This document shows, piece by piece, positions 12,593 through 24,800 of a stretch of 64,000 nucleotides of DNA; the stretch's first letter is position 1, and every line of letters starts with the position of its first letter. Position numbers and translations under genes: made by a program. The notes under the pieces were generated by a model. That model saw only the letters and a program-made list of their open reading frames with translations. It had not been told where the DNA came from and did no database searches. The DNA lies in contig NC_030853.1 of assembly GCF_000208745.1 (NCBI RefSeq), positions 31,636,628 to 31,700,627 on the forward strand, written 5' to 3'. This DNA comes from Theobroma cacao (taxonomy: Eukaryota > Streptophyta > Magnoliopsida > Malvales > Malvaceae).

Positions 12593-12977
12593 TGATATAA
12601 TATTTAAACAAATTTTAAATTATTTTTAAAATTAAAAAAAAGTTTTTTAATTATTTTTTTATCAAGTTTTTATGTTTTTATTTTAAGTTAATAAATTTTC
12701 ATTATTAATAAAAACATCATATAACATATTAACATGTCAGAATAAATGAAAATATAACATATTGATATAATAATATAACATTTTCACCATCAACAACAAA
12801 ACATATAAAAATAAAATAATAAATTATATTTTTAATTAATAATAATTAATTAATTTTTTAATTATAAAAAATATTTTTTTAAATAAAAATGTAAATATTT
12901 AATTAAACATATTAAGTAAATAAAAATATTATTTAAAAATTTTAAAATAATTTAAAAACTTTTTCAAACATTATACC
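12593..12977. mobile_element. AT-rich MITE-like element with long terminal inverted repeats
   Basis: The left end (about 12593-12640) and the reverse complement of the right end (about 12930-12977) align over roughly 45 bases, starting GATATAATATTT and GGTATAATGTTT respectively. The interior is AT-rich and non-coding. Size (about 385 bp) and inverted ends fit a MITE; the family and target-site duplication could not be fixed. Confidence 0.55.
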
Positions 12978-13728
12978 TATTTTTATAGATCCAAGCAAAC
13001 AATCTGATTAATGTTGTTCCTGATATCATATGATATTCTCCCCCTTCCCCTATCTAGCTTGTCATTTGGCTTCATCCAAATTGTGTAAATATATAAGCAC
13101 TTCAAAGGAATATGAGAATAACCAAAATAAGGTTTTTTTTTCTTTTTTAATTTGGATTCTATCCAAGTAAATTCACTTTAAGCCCTCTAGACAGATTACA
13201 TAGCCAGATAACCTTCTTCATTTCTTGCTTGCTAAAGGAGCAAGAGAAAAAAATAAATGATCTTTTTTTTGTCTCTCCACATTATCACATAAAATCCATA
13301 CAATATCAAACCTTAAACCAAGTTTTAATCCTTCCTTTAATAGGATGCCTATCAAAAATAGCTATCTAAGCTATGAGTGCATACAGATGGTGCTTGAGAA
13401 TTATTCTTTAATAATAATAATTAATTAATTAATATTCATAAGTAAATATACGGAACAAATTCCAAAGTTCTTAATTATAAATCCTTTAGATAAAGATATA
13501 CAGAAATAGTAAGCCATGCGGACAAGGAAGCCAGCAAAGCGAAAAAACACTTGGAAGAAGATGAGCGATATCCTACCGAATGCCCCTACCTACGGTCACG
13601 CCACGTTACCTTCATGCAGCAATCCTGGATCTTTTGTAAATGCTCCTTCTCTCTCCTACTTTTTCCACACCAAGAACCTGAAAGAAATCCAGGAGCAGGG
13701 GGTCATTCCTTTCCATAGATCTCTGAAA
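12978..13728. other. Upstream region of the peroxiredoxin pseudogene
   Basis: Non-coding sequence before the start of the dead 1-Cys peroxiredoxin. An open frame from 13516 runs into the peroxiredoxin start but its upstream part (13516-13720) resembles no domain. A CATGCA (RY-type) motif at about 13614 would suit a seed-expressed gene, but this is only suggestive. Confidence 0.4.
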
Positions 13729-15427
13729 ATGCATGGCATCACCATTGGAGACACTGTGCCCAACCTTGAAGTTAAAATTAGACATGATAATTCATATTTT
13801 CGTATCTTAAACGTGTCAGATATGATTAGATATAAAATATATTAAAGTTAAATATAAACACGATATGTTTAATATTCGTATCTTAAATTTAAAATACATA
13901 CACGTACACGTTTAATACACGTGTAACACGACACGATACGATTAACACGTTTTACACATTTATTAAACGTGTCAATATACGACACGACACGATTAATAAC
14001 ATTATTAACACGATTAAATAAAAATATTTATAATTATATATAATTTTTTTATTTAAATTAAAATCTATAATTATAAAAATAATTATAACAAAAAAAAATA
14101 ATAACATCAAATATAATAAAATTTAATATAAATAGCATACATAAAATTCATTATCATACATAAAGTTAAAATATATATTAAATAATTATTAAAAATTATT
14201 TATATAAGATTAAAATAATTTTTAACTATTAATATTTAATAGGTTAATAAACGTGTAATGTATACACATTTAAATACGATAACACGATTAAGTAAACGTA
14301 TTTAAACGTGTTTGTCGTGTCTGATACGTTAAGACACGAAAATTTTCGTGTTTTAACATGTCATACACGATTAGACACGAAACACGTTAAGGATAAACTT
14401 AAAACCTATTTAATTCGTATTTTCTCGTGTCATGTTAATGTGTTGTGTCTAAAATTATCAGGTCTAGTTTAAACCACCCGTAGAAAGTTCACGCTTCATG
14501 ACTATTTTAAGAATAGCTGGACTATCATTTTCTCTCATCCTGGTAGCCTTCATTTTCTTTGATTTCTTGAAGTTTAATGAAGATATTGGTAGTAACTACT
14601 TATTTCGTGGTGGGTTATGTTTTTGCATGCAGCTGATTTCACACCAGTGTGCACTACGGAACTTGGCAAGATGGCAGCTTACCTGCCGGAGTTTGAAAAA
14701 CGAGGGGTCAAGCTTCTGGGATTCTCTTGCGATGATGTGCAGTCGCACGAGGAGTGGATCAAGGACGTTCTTTTTTCTTGAGTTTCCTTTGAATCTTTTT
14801 CTTTTTCCTTTTTGAACTTAAAAGTGAGAAGGGAAGTATGCTAGAGCAATCTGGCTTGTAAGGCTTTTATACCCACTTTGACCGGTTTCTTTGTGCATTA
14901 TATGTTGGCTACATGCAGCCTCGTTGCAGGGTGACATACCCAATCGTGGCAGATCCCAACAGATAGATCATCAAGCAACTTAACATGGTGGACCCCGATG
15001 AGAAAGACTCTTCAGGGAACCAACTCCCATCTCGAGCTCTGCACATCGTGGGCCCTGATAACAAGGTGAAGCGTTGTTTTTACATAGTATAGCTTATTAA
15101 CTGTATACTAAATACTAATGTAGATCAAAATCATTGATTTTGTTCTAACAAAAGACGACTTGATCGGATGATGTATAGATCAAGCTAAGCTTCCTTTATC
15201 CTGCATGCACTGGGCGCAACATTAATGAAGTGGTGAGGGCCCTGGACTCCCTGCAGAAGTCATCGAAGTACAAGGTTGCAACACCAGCGAACTGGAAACC
15301 AGGTGATCCTGTGGTGATTTGTCCTTCCGTGACCAACGAGGAAGCCGAAAAAATGTTCCCTCGAGGTTTTGAGACTCAAAAACTTCCATCCGGGAAGGAT
15401 TACCTGCGTTTCACTTGTGTTAACTGA
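13729..15427 (+). pseudogene. PER1: 1-Cys peroxiredoxin (PER1/Prx6 type) pseudogene
   Basis: All parts of a plant seed 1-Cys peroxiredoxin are recognisable in order. Exon 1 begins MHGITIGDTVPNLEVK (13729-13778) and resumes after a transposon as LHDYF..SWTIIFSHP (about 14475-14542). Exon 2 (about 14634-14767) holds the active-site motif [10 protein letters not shown]. Exon 3 (about 14918-15065) reads VTYPIVADPNR, then a stop, then [20 protein letters not shown]. Exon 4 (15180-15427) ends [11 protein letters not shown]. Lesions: a 688-bp MITE inside exon 1; a TAG at 14964-14966 where the family has Glu (one-base change); and the junction between exons 2 and 3 seems to lack several codons. Functional homologues detoxify peroxides in seed nuclei and cytosol. 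The remaining frames are still well conserved, so inactivation is probably recent. Confidence 0.85.
13779..14466. mobile_element. hAT-like MITE inserted in peroxiredoxin exon 1
   Basis: The ends are inverted repeats (left TAGACATGATAATT; right end reverse-complemented TAGACCTGATAATT). They are flanked by imperfect 8-bp direct repeats GTTAAAAT (13771-13778) and GTTTAAAC (14467-14474), each one base away from GTTAAAAC. That sequence gives in-frame coding across the junction, so the empty site can be inferred. Subterminal regions are packed with CACGT/ACACGA-type repeats in opposite orientations on the two sides, giving fold-back potential. No transposase is encoded. An 8-bp duplication and TAG-type ends fit the hAT superfamily. 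Confidence 0.75.
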
Positions 15428-15671
15428 TGGTTGGGGAGACTTGTATACTTCAAAGTATATCCAACAGGACTCAAACATATATATATATTTCATATCCAAG
15501 ACTCCTTTGAGTTCCGGTTTTCTGCTTGCAGCTACTCTCTTTCACTATCATAGACTCGATAGAGTTCATCTTTGTCTTTCAAATTTACCATGTAAGGACT
15601 GCTTTCAGTTTAATAAAGTTGTCCTCTTTGATGAATTATGGCATTACAAATATAAAATGAAAATGAAAAAG

Positions 15672-15677
15672 AAAAAA
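15672..15677 (-). terminator. Pol III terminator of tRNA-Gly
   Basis: Six consecutive T on the minus strand, about eight bases after the 3' end of the tRNA gene, followed by a second T run. Confidence 0.7.
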
Positions 15678-15685
15678 TTTTGTTG

Positions 15686-15757
15686 TGCGTTTGCCGGGAG
15701 TCGAACCCGGGTCTATTGCTTGGAAGGCAATTATCCTAACCGTTGGACTACAAACGC
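15686..15757 (-). tRNA. trnG-UCC: tRNA-Gly (anticodon TCC)
   Basis: The minus strand folds as a complete 72-nt cloverleaf. Acceptor stem GCGTTTG pairs with CAAACGC, with discriminator A. Box A lies in TAGTCCAACGG, the anticodon loop is CTTCCAA (anticodon TCC, reading GGA), and the T-arm is CCGGG TTCGACT CCCGG with an intact box B. No intron is present. A T run follows. It looks fully functional and is a nuclear-type gene. Confidence 0.95.
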
Positions 15758-16570
15758 GCGCGGATGGTATGGTGGATCTTTACTTTTGAATTCGAGAAGC
15801 TTTAACGCACCGGTGTTAGTTCCTACGTTTTGTTTTTGTTCTATTTTACAACAGAATATGTAGTACTTCAGAATAGACATGGACATGGTTCACCTTTAGG
15901 TCTTGTTTATTTGCTCCTGTTAGAAACCAATGCCTGAACACGATAGGAAATTGTCTTTAATATTGAACTACTTTAGCCTAGACGCATTTGAGTATGAGAT
16001 TATATACTACAACAATAATTAATTTATAACATTCAAAATGCTTTCGGCGGCCTTGCTGAGCGCACAAGATGGCATTCTCCAAGATGTGCAACTGGTCGAG
16101 CTTAGTCCGGAGTGGCCCATATCTCTCACGTAATCAGAGCGGTGGATCTTTTGCTTTCTCGATAGTAGCTCAAATTGGATGCCAGATCATTGCTCCACTC
16201 CAATCATAAACTGTGACGAACTGAACCTAGATCGGGCCATATCATGTTGGAAAAAAGCAAGCTGCAATGCAAAAATACCATCCGAAACCCAACACCTTCT
16301 GGCATTTCACTCCTTTTTTCAAACTCGTGGATCCCACCTCCAGCCTAACAGTCAAAAAGTTCTCCTGACTTATGCAGTAAATCTCGGGTGTAGCCCTTGA
16401 TACTTTTCATACCTAGAACTAGAATGGAACATAACAAGGTCTGCTTCCGAAGCTTGGGGCTTCTGACTTCTTTACACTTCTTTTAGCTCTTTCATCACCA
16501 AAAGTTCCCTCTGGTTACTGCCTGTTTAGTCTTCCACATTCTTCTTAGATGTAGGTAGCGTAAAAAGAAA
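15758..16570. other. Intergenic between tRNA-Gly and the GUB_WAK gene
   Basis: Promoter-side sequence of both the minus-strand tRNA and the plus-strand GUB_WAK gene. Short open frames here resemble nothing I know. No repeat was recognised. Confidence 0.45.
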
Positions 16571-17552
16571 ATGCAGCATCCGCCAAAACACTACCTCTTT
16601 ACGCTTGTAGCATTAACGTTGGTATCCCAATTCCTACCTGTGATCTTTACTGCCAACCCTTGCCGCGGCATCTGCGGCAGCATTGCTATAAACTACCCTT
16701 TTGGCGTCGACGACGGTTGCGGTGCGCCGCAATACAGGCAGATGCTGAACTGCACCAATGACCTCTTCTTTGTAACCACTTCCGGGCGCTACAAGGTCCA
16801 ATCTATCGACTACGAGAAGAAAACCATGGTGGTGTACGATCCGGCCATGTCCACATGCTCGATACTACAACCCCACCATGACTTTGTCATGACGGATATC
16901 CAATCTGTTATTATCCCGCCAACTTCAGACACGGTTTTCGCTCTCCTGAATTGCTCCATCGACTCCCCGGTGCTGAACCACTACAAGAATCTTTGCTTCA
17001 ACTTCTCCGGTCATTCCTGTGATGAGCTTTACGGCGCGTGCAATGCTTTCAGGATTTTCCATTCGCTGACAAACAGTTCTCCGCCGTGTTGCTTCACGGG
17101 GTACGACACGGTGAAGTATATGAGCATGAACATCTTGGACTGCACGCATTATACTACCGTCATTAATACTGATAGTTTGAAGGGCGTTGGACCTCCGGAT
17201 TGGGTTTACGGGATCAAACTGTCTTACTCAGTGCCGGAGACTGGATGCGAGCGCTGCACTCGGTCCGGTGGGGCTTGCGGCTACGATACTGAGACTGGAG
17301 GGATGATGTGCCTCTGCTCTAGTTCTATGAATGCTACGAGAGAGTGCGGTAAGGATTACTTATGATCGTCATTCGAGACTGTAGATTAAGATTTTAACAT
17401 TAAGGGAAGTGAACAACACAGGGTACTAACAGATCCTGTTCTCAGCTGCAGGTAGCATTGCAGATCTAGGAGAAGGGAAAAGGCTTGCTTTATGGACAAA
17501 TATTCATGGATATGCCTTGCTGCTGGGAGCATTTATTTACATAATCTTGTAA
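16571..17552 (+). CDS. Secreted/anchored GUB_WAK_bind (wall-associated kinase N-terminal type) protein without kinase
   Basis: Two exons (16571-17348 and 17452-17552), 292 residues after splicing. Seen: a signal peptide (about 1-27), then the galacturonan-binding WAK module beginning with NPCRGICGSIAINYPFG, with many spaced cysteines, and a second cysteine-rich block near the end (GCERCTRSGGACGYD, MMCLCSSS). There is no kinase. If the intron is removed, the frame continues to a polar linker and a hydrophobic tail (YALLLGAFIYIIL) that may be a GPI-anchor signal or membrane anchor; unspliced, the protein stops seven codons earlier in the tail-less form (GKDYL). GUB_WAK modules bind pectin in the wall. 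From memory the Arabidopsis counterpart is At3g17350, next to POK1 there as here. Ligand and function of the stand-alone form are not established. Confidence 0.8.
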
Positions 17553-18895
17553 TGCTGCAGCTTTTTCTTCTTCTCCTTCCTTCAGCTTTGTGGTAGTGCT
17601 TGGAAGGCAAACCACTTGAAAATTTCGAACCTAATAGGTTCAAAACAGTCAAGAATTGGAGTAGCTAGATGCTTTTATCGAAGTTTTGCAATGTAAAGCT
17701 ATTGATTAAAAGGAATCTGTCATGACCCTGAAACTCCCCTGCATTCAAATTCTAGCAATCGGAATCAGCATTCGGTGAATGGTGTTAGCCTTTCTGTCTG
17801 AAATCTAAACCTTTTTATTTTCTTTCCGGAAAATTGCTTTTCCGCAAATAAAAACGTTGCCTACCAATATGTGCAATTGTGCATGGATTCGGGGGAACTC
17901 TTGCTTGAGAGATTTCAGGCCTGATGAACACAAAGTTTTTGGTTCTGTATAGAGAACTCGTGACCCAAAATGACAGATTAATGCATAATGTCGAACAAAC
18001 TTAAACTAAAATTTGTAACCCAAAGTTCGGTTGATGAATAGCTCCAAAAGCTTAATTTGGCAGCACAAGCATATTTCGACTTTTAAATTTAAAAGCATAT
18101 TTCAACCATGTGTGAAATAATGAAATTAGTAGTATGTGAAGATCATGATTCTATACTATGTAGCTATCATTCTTCTTTTCAGTAAATCATGAATTTTGTC
18201 ACACATGTATTCTTTAAGATTTATTGATCTAATTCTGACCGGTACTATTACTTTACTACTCTTTTCGTCTTCATTTTTTATTATTATAAATTTATTTTTC
18301 ATAATATTTTTTTTACCTTTTCCGTATTAAAAAGTAATATAAAAAATTTTATTCTTACTTTTAAAAAGGCAAAAAGAGAAACAAACGTCTAGTGATGAAA
18401 GAAGTATAATTTTACCATTAAATTCAAAATGTTGCTTTCATTCAAAAACAAATTCTGACTGATTTCCTTTTTCATACGATGTGTGGCCCATTAACAAATT
18501 AACAATGTTTGAATCCAAAGCCCACCCGTTACCAGACTCTTTTTCATACATCGGATCCCAATCTTTACACCATGGCTGGGCCCCCCACGAGCCGTTCCCA
18601 GAACACAATTGAATTTTGAAATCCATTTCGTTCGGGGACCTGTTAGTAAATTTTAAATACTTTGGGACTATTTCGTGAATAAGCAAAAAACATGTTAGTA
18701 TTTCAATTTGAAAAACGAGCGGGCCTTAACCTTCTTCTCCCGTCTGAAGCATTCGTCATCCATACTTGTTCGTTTTTACGCTCTCTTACGCCAGTCTCCC
18801 ATCGATTAATGTAAATCCAGAGCTATGAGCTCCTATTCTTGAGAGATTTAGATTTTCTTTTTTAAGTTTTGTAATTGGATCTTCCACGTTCGACA
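17553..18895. other. Intergenic and promoter of the kinesin gene
   Basis: Contains the 3' UTR of the GUB_WAK gene and the upstream region of the kinesin. An AT-rich tract lies at about 18240-18370. A minus-strand 82-codon frame at 18438-18686 has no recognisable domain. No RNA gene was seen. Confidence 0.45.
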
Positions 18896-21800
18896 ATGTC
18901 AAGGGACATTTCCAGCTCCGGATTCGTCTCTAAGAATGCAAATGAGAACGAGTTCGAAAACTCGTCGAGTTCGGCTCATTTCCCACCTCTGAGAACTCCG
19001 CTCAACTCGATTCCCGATCCGTCTCAATACCAGAAAGAAACGCAGAATCAAGACGAACACGATTTCGATTTTAAAGACAAATCCGAATCTACTCGAACAC
19101 TTCATAAAACCCCGAGGGTTACCGGTCGCCACGGCAAGCTGCATTCCGAGCCGAACTCCGCTCAGAGTACTCCGGCGAGAAGCGGTCCGCGGTTTTCGCT
19201 CGGGGGCGGAGCTGGAACTTGTGTTGCCAGTAGAGTTACTCAAGTTATTGGAGGAAGAGGTGGAGTGAGCTCCAGCTCTTATTCTAGGGCTTCGAGAGGG
19301 ACTTCGATGATGGATAATTCCAATTTCTTGGTTGGCGCTCCATATTTCGAGCTCATTGAGGATCCTTCCTTTTGGAGAGATCGCAATGTGCAGGTTTTTG
19401 TGCATGCATCTAATTGTTGTTTAAATTATCGTTTAATTAACGAGTTACTATTGTCATTTGTTTATTCATTTTGACTTTTAGGTGTTGATAAGAATTCGGC
19501 CACTGAGTACGATAGAGAGGGTTTCAGAAGGATACGGTCGGTGTTTGAAGCAGGAGAGTGCACAAACTTTAGTGTGGCTAGGACATCCTGATACCAGATT
19601 TACCTTTGATAATGTAGCTTGCGAGACCGTATCACAGGTTCCATCTTTAATTTACATTTAGTAATCTCATTTTGTTGTTTTAAAGGGCGAATGGTGGATA
19701 ATTTGCATGTTGAGTAATGTGGATGTTTGCTATTTGGTGTAGGAAAAGCTGTTCAGAGTAGCTGGTCTACCCATGGTGGAGAATTGCTTGTCTGGGTATA
19801 ATAGCTGTATGTTTGCTTATGGTCAGGTAAGTTATTCTGGGGGTTTTCCTAATTAAGCTTTTTGCTTATATAGTAATATCCTGTAGGGCAGGTTTTGAGC
19901 ATTCTGAAACTCTTTACCTGCAGACCGGTAGTGGCAAAACATATACTATGATGGGTGAAATATATGAGATGGAAGGCCAGCTCAGTGAAAATTGTGGAAT
20001 AACTCCTCGTGTATTTGAATATTTATTTTCAAGGATTAGAATGGTGAGAATGTGATTCCCCCAATCTGTTAAAATTACTTCATGTTTATACTTTTGTTTG
20101 GTGTTTGGGTGGGAAAAATTTATTAAAATTTGTATGTGTAGGAAGAAGAGAGCAGGAAGGATGAGAAGTTGAGGTTCAGTTGCAAATGTTCCTTCCTAGA
20201 GATATATAATGAGCAAATAACGGATCTTTTGGAGCCTTCATCAACTAATCTTCAAGTAATTCAAAACTTTTCCTTTTGATTCATGTTCGGTAATCCACAC
20301 ACATTAAACTGTAATAGGTCATAATGCTGATTTCCCTGCTGTAGCTCAGAGAAGACTTGAAGAAAGGTGTATACGTGGAAAATCTTATGGAATATAATGT
20401 GCGGACTGTTGATGATGTTCTCAAGCTTCTCTTGCAGGTAATATATATGGTGAATGTTTGTGCTTCTTCTCTATTCATGTATTGAGAGTCTGAAAATGAT
20501 TGTTGTCATTTTGCTACAAGTAGGGTGCTGCAAACAGAAGAATGGCAGCAACCAACATGAACAGCGAGAGCAGCCGATCCCATAGTGTTTTCACTTGTAT
20601 CATTGAAAGCCAATGGGAGAAAGATGCTATGACCCACTTTAGATTTGCAAGGTTAAATTTGGTGGATTTAGCTGGTTCTGAAAGGTAATTATGTTTATGG
20701 GATCAACTTTTTCAATTTATTACTTTTTCTTGAATGCAAAAATAATTTGCTTGAAAATTTAGGCAGAAGAGCTCCGGTGCAGAAGGAGATCGTCTGAAAG
20801 AAGCAGCAAACATAAACAAATCTTTGTCAACTCTTGGGTAATTAAACCTCAGATCTTGTACTCAGTCTGGTTGCTCTGAAGTCATTATAGCTTTCAAGCA
20901 TTTTAGTTGCACAAATTCCATGCAATGCTATGATATCTTTTCTATGTTCTTCTTTCGTACTCAGTCATTTTGGTGAATGTGCAAAGGTATCACTTGATGT
21001 GGTTCTTCTGCTAACAGTGAGGGCAGTTTCAAACCAGCTTTGACATGGATCTCAAGCCAGATCCAAACCCTCTTTGTTGTGTTAATAACTATACACTCTA
21101 TTTCTCCCTCTCTTACAGATTTAAAGCAATTAATACTCATGAATGTGTTTATACATAATAATCGCACAAAAATTATTGTGCAAAGTGATATTCTTGGTGA
21201 TTGAAGCTGCAATCAGAGGAATAGTAGTGGTGTTTGCAAACATAAAAAATGTAGTTTCCTTTAGGGTTGATTCAGATGTTCACTGGTTGGCATTTCTTGA
21301 CATTATTTTTGATTGCCAAGTTGCTTTAAATGTAAGGTAGACAGCAATGGAGCTGTCAAGCTTCTGTAACACAGAAAATGCACACAAATTATTGCTATGT
21401 AATGGTTGGTTAATGAGTGTTTCCAAATACCTTGTGTATTTGATCTTGTTCAAGAATGATAAAAGTATATGTTGAATGAAAGCCTAGATAGTGTAAGAAG
21501 GTAGTCCTCAATTAACATTTCTTACGTTCAAATTGAATCCAGAAGTTTTCTTTGCAATTAATTTTCTTGTTGGTTTGCTGTTTTCACTCTTTTAGCCTGG
21601 TAATAATGTCTCTGGTGGATCTGGCACATGGGAAACACAGACATGTGCCTTACAGAGATTCTCGACTGACATTTCTGCTTCAGGTTAGATAATTAAAGCA
21701 AGCTCTTAAATTGAAGATAATTCTATTATCTTGGTACCTCACTTCAAGGTTTCAAATATTGATGACTTGGAATGCAGGACTCACTAGGTGGAAACTCAAA

Positions 21801-24800
21801 AACAACAATTATTGCAAATGTCAGCCCATCCATTTGGTCTGTTTTACAATTAATTCTTTGCGATGGCATATAAAACTTTTTTTCGTGGCTCTTTCTGTTT
21901 TTCCTCGTCTTCTTCTTTTTCTATTGTAACTTTATTCTTTCTTTTCTTGCAGTGCTGCAAATGAAACTCTAAGCACACTGAAGTTTGCTCAGCGTGCCAA
22001 ACTTATTCAGAATAACGTATGCACTTCATATGCTTGCAACTTAACAAGACAAAATTTCTCATATCTATTTGTGTTGTTCATGCATGTATGTTTAGGGAAG
22101 TTACAACCTATTGGAGTTCTCATTCCCCTTTTCCTTTTTTCCAGGCTAAAGTGAATGAAGATGCTTCAGGTGATGTTCATGCACTGCAGAGGCAAATCCA
22201 ACAATTAAAGGTATGGACTAACCACAGTCTGTTTCTTCCTCAACATTCTAAAACAGTAGAGCTGAACTGTATAATCTGAAACAGGGCCAGCTGTCTTCCT
22301 TGTTGAAGCATCATAACTTCCCAAACTCTCCAACTAGCTGTGTGCCAAGTTTTGAAGAATCAAAAATGGGAGACGATTCAGGAAAAAATGAAAACACAGG
22401 AGAGAAAATGGCAGATTCTAGGATACAGAACATTCACAATAAGAAGGTGATTTTTGTGGCCATTTTATGAACTTACTTCCTACAGGTGATATGACAATTT
22501 TTGTAGTTAATCTATGCTAATAAATGTCTAGCAGATGAAACGCATGGAAGCTACTTTAGCTGGTTCCTTAAGGAGAGAAAAGATGGCAGAAGTAGCAATC
22601 CGGAAATTAGAGGCTGAAATTGAGCAAATGAACCGCTTGGTATGTCATATTCTGCTAATCAGGTCTAAATTCGTCATAACAGATGGTCTCTAAGAATTGT
22701 ATTTATCAATTCTGATGAATTACAAATATTAATAGCTGTTTATATGGGGTTACTTAACAGTGAAGCCATCTGTTTCAGATTTGTCAAAGAGAAGAAGATG
22801 TTCAACGGGCTAAAATGATGCTTAGGTTTCGGGAGGAGAAGATAAAAAATCTTGAATTGCTGTCAACTGGCCTAGTATCAACTGAGGAGTATCTCACGGA
22901 GGAAAATCGAGCTTTGAAGGAAGAGATTGAATTGCTTCAGACAAAGATTGACAGAAATCCTGAAGTGACACGTTTTGCTTTAGAGAATATTAGACTTCTT
23001 GAACAGCTGCAAAAGTAAATCCCTTCTTGTCACTCTGGCCCCCCTCTTGATTCCAGTGACTCACTGCTACTTCATTTTCTATGCCAGATTTCAAAATTTT
23101 TATGAGCATGGAGAGCGAGAAACACTGCTGGGTGAAGTTTCGGAATTGCGGAACCAGGTTTGGGGAGGGTAATCTTATTGCAATTTTTACTTTGAGAGCT
23201 GATGATAACAGACTGAAACTTTTTCTTGACTTGCAGCTTCTAGAAGTTCTTGAAGGAAAGAATAGATTATCTGCTAGATATGAGAATCAGGTTGGAATGC
23301 ACAATTTCACCATATTATTTATGTTATGAACTGTACTGTCTAATCTGTACATCCTCTTACATATCAATTCCCAACTGACGAGGTATGAACTCCAGGATGG
23401 GAACACTATGAAGGAGTTGGAAGATTGCAGGAATATGAATTCCAAACTGATGAGGTATTAATAAATCAATGTAATTTATCCTATGTGTTGCATGTTGGTT
23501 TGCACTGCATGTGTGGCACTTGGTTTTCTAATTTGGCTCCTATTGGGCCTGTAAATGAAGGCCTTGGCAGCAACTCTCTAATTTTATGTTCACATTTTAT
23601 TAAAATGTGCATGATATTGGTAAAGGTTGTCAGAGAATGAAAACAAATTATTTTGTGGTTTTATCAGTTTGCCTAAGCTGTCTCCAAATGATTTTGTTTT
23701 TTCGTTTAATGAGTCATGAGCATATCAGTTGTTGATACCTTCTATATGGTTTATCCAGGGTGGACTGATCATCTGAACTTCTATCTACTGTTTTCATAGT
23801 TTCTTTTCTCTTCTTTTGTGCTTTTATGAATTGAGCGGTCACATACAATAATGCTTTAGCTTGTCTTTTCTTTGATGAACTTTTCCTACTCTATTTCTTG
23901 TAATCTCATTAAAGGTTTCTGTCTTCAGGGAAGTAGAAGAGTTACAAATGGAACTGAGAAAATACTTGAACTGTAGTCAATCAGCATCTGATTCTGTAAG
24001 AACAACTATGAACTAGTGAATGTAGGGGTGAGATAGGTTAATCTGTGTTCTGAGGTAGCTTATACTAGTTCCATCCTTTGTAGGTTGCTTATTCTCCCTC
24101 CAAGGATCATGAGGAATACAAATATTCATTGGTAAGAAGAATGCAAGTTCTGTCCAGTTATTCATGATTAACTCATTAATGGCATTCATTACATGTAGAT
24201 GCATCAAAGAGAAGGACCATTTTAAGTGTTTTCTCAAGGCAAACTTATGCCCAGATGTAGAGACATACACAAACATGCATAACAGAAGAATATGGATAAG
24301 TATTTTATGTCAAACATTTTCTTTATATTTAACATTTACTTTTCAAATGGCAACTATCTTACAGGTTGAGACTATATCAGTCTGTTGTGACTCTGGAGAT
24401 GAGATAGCATCCTATTCCCAGAAGGATGATGTCGCTTTAGAAAATCAAAATGAACAGAACATAAGTGTTGCTTCAGATACGCAACATAGTGTCTCTCAAA
24501 AGGAGTTGATAGATGCAAGATTGCTAATTAAGGCAATGGAGGCTGAGCATATCTATTTACTTAAAGAGCTGCAGCATCTGCAGGAAGAGAACAGAAGATA
24601 CATGGAAATAATAAGCAATAAAGAACTGGAAAATGAATCTGTTCATAAACTTCAGATTGATTGCCTTGAACCAGATCACTTGGCATCTAAAAACAAAGGC
24701 CTGGTCATGGAGAGGGAAGACATTGATCCAAAGGATTTACAGGACAAGTTGGATAGATTGACTAAAGACCTTGATAATGCCAGATTACTTAATTGTCAAT

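Noticed and set aside
13516..13720. Open frame upstream of and continuous with the peroxiredoxin start
   Set aside because: The conserved protein starts at the Met of MHGITIGDTVPN; upstream residues resemble no family and are probably 5' UTR or promoter.
16571..17365. Full wall-associated receptor kinase
   Set aside because: No kinase domain follows; the frame ends or splices to a short hydrophobic tail and the next gene is a kinesin.
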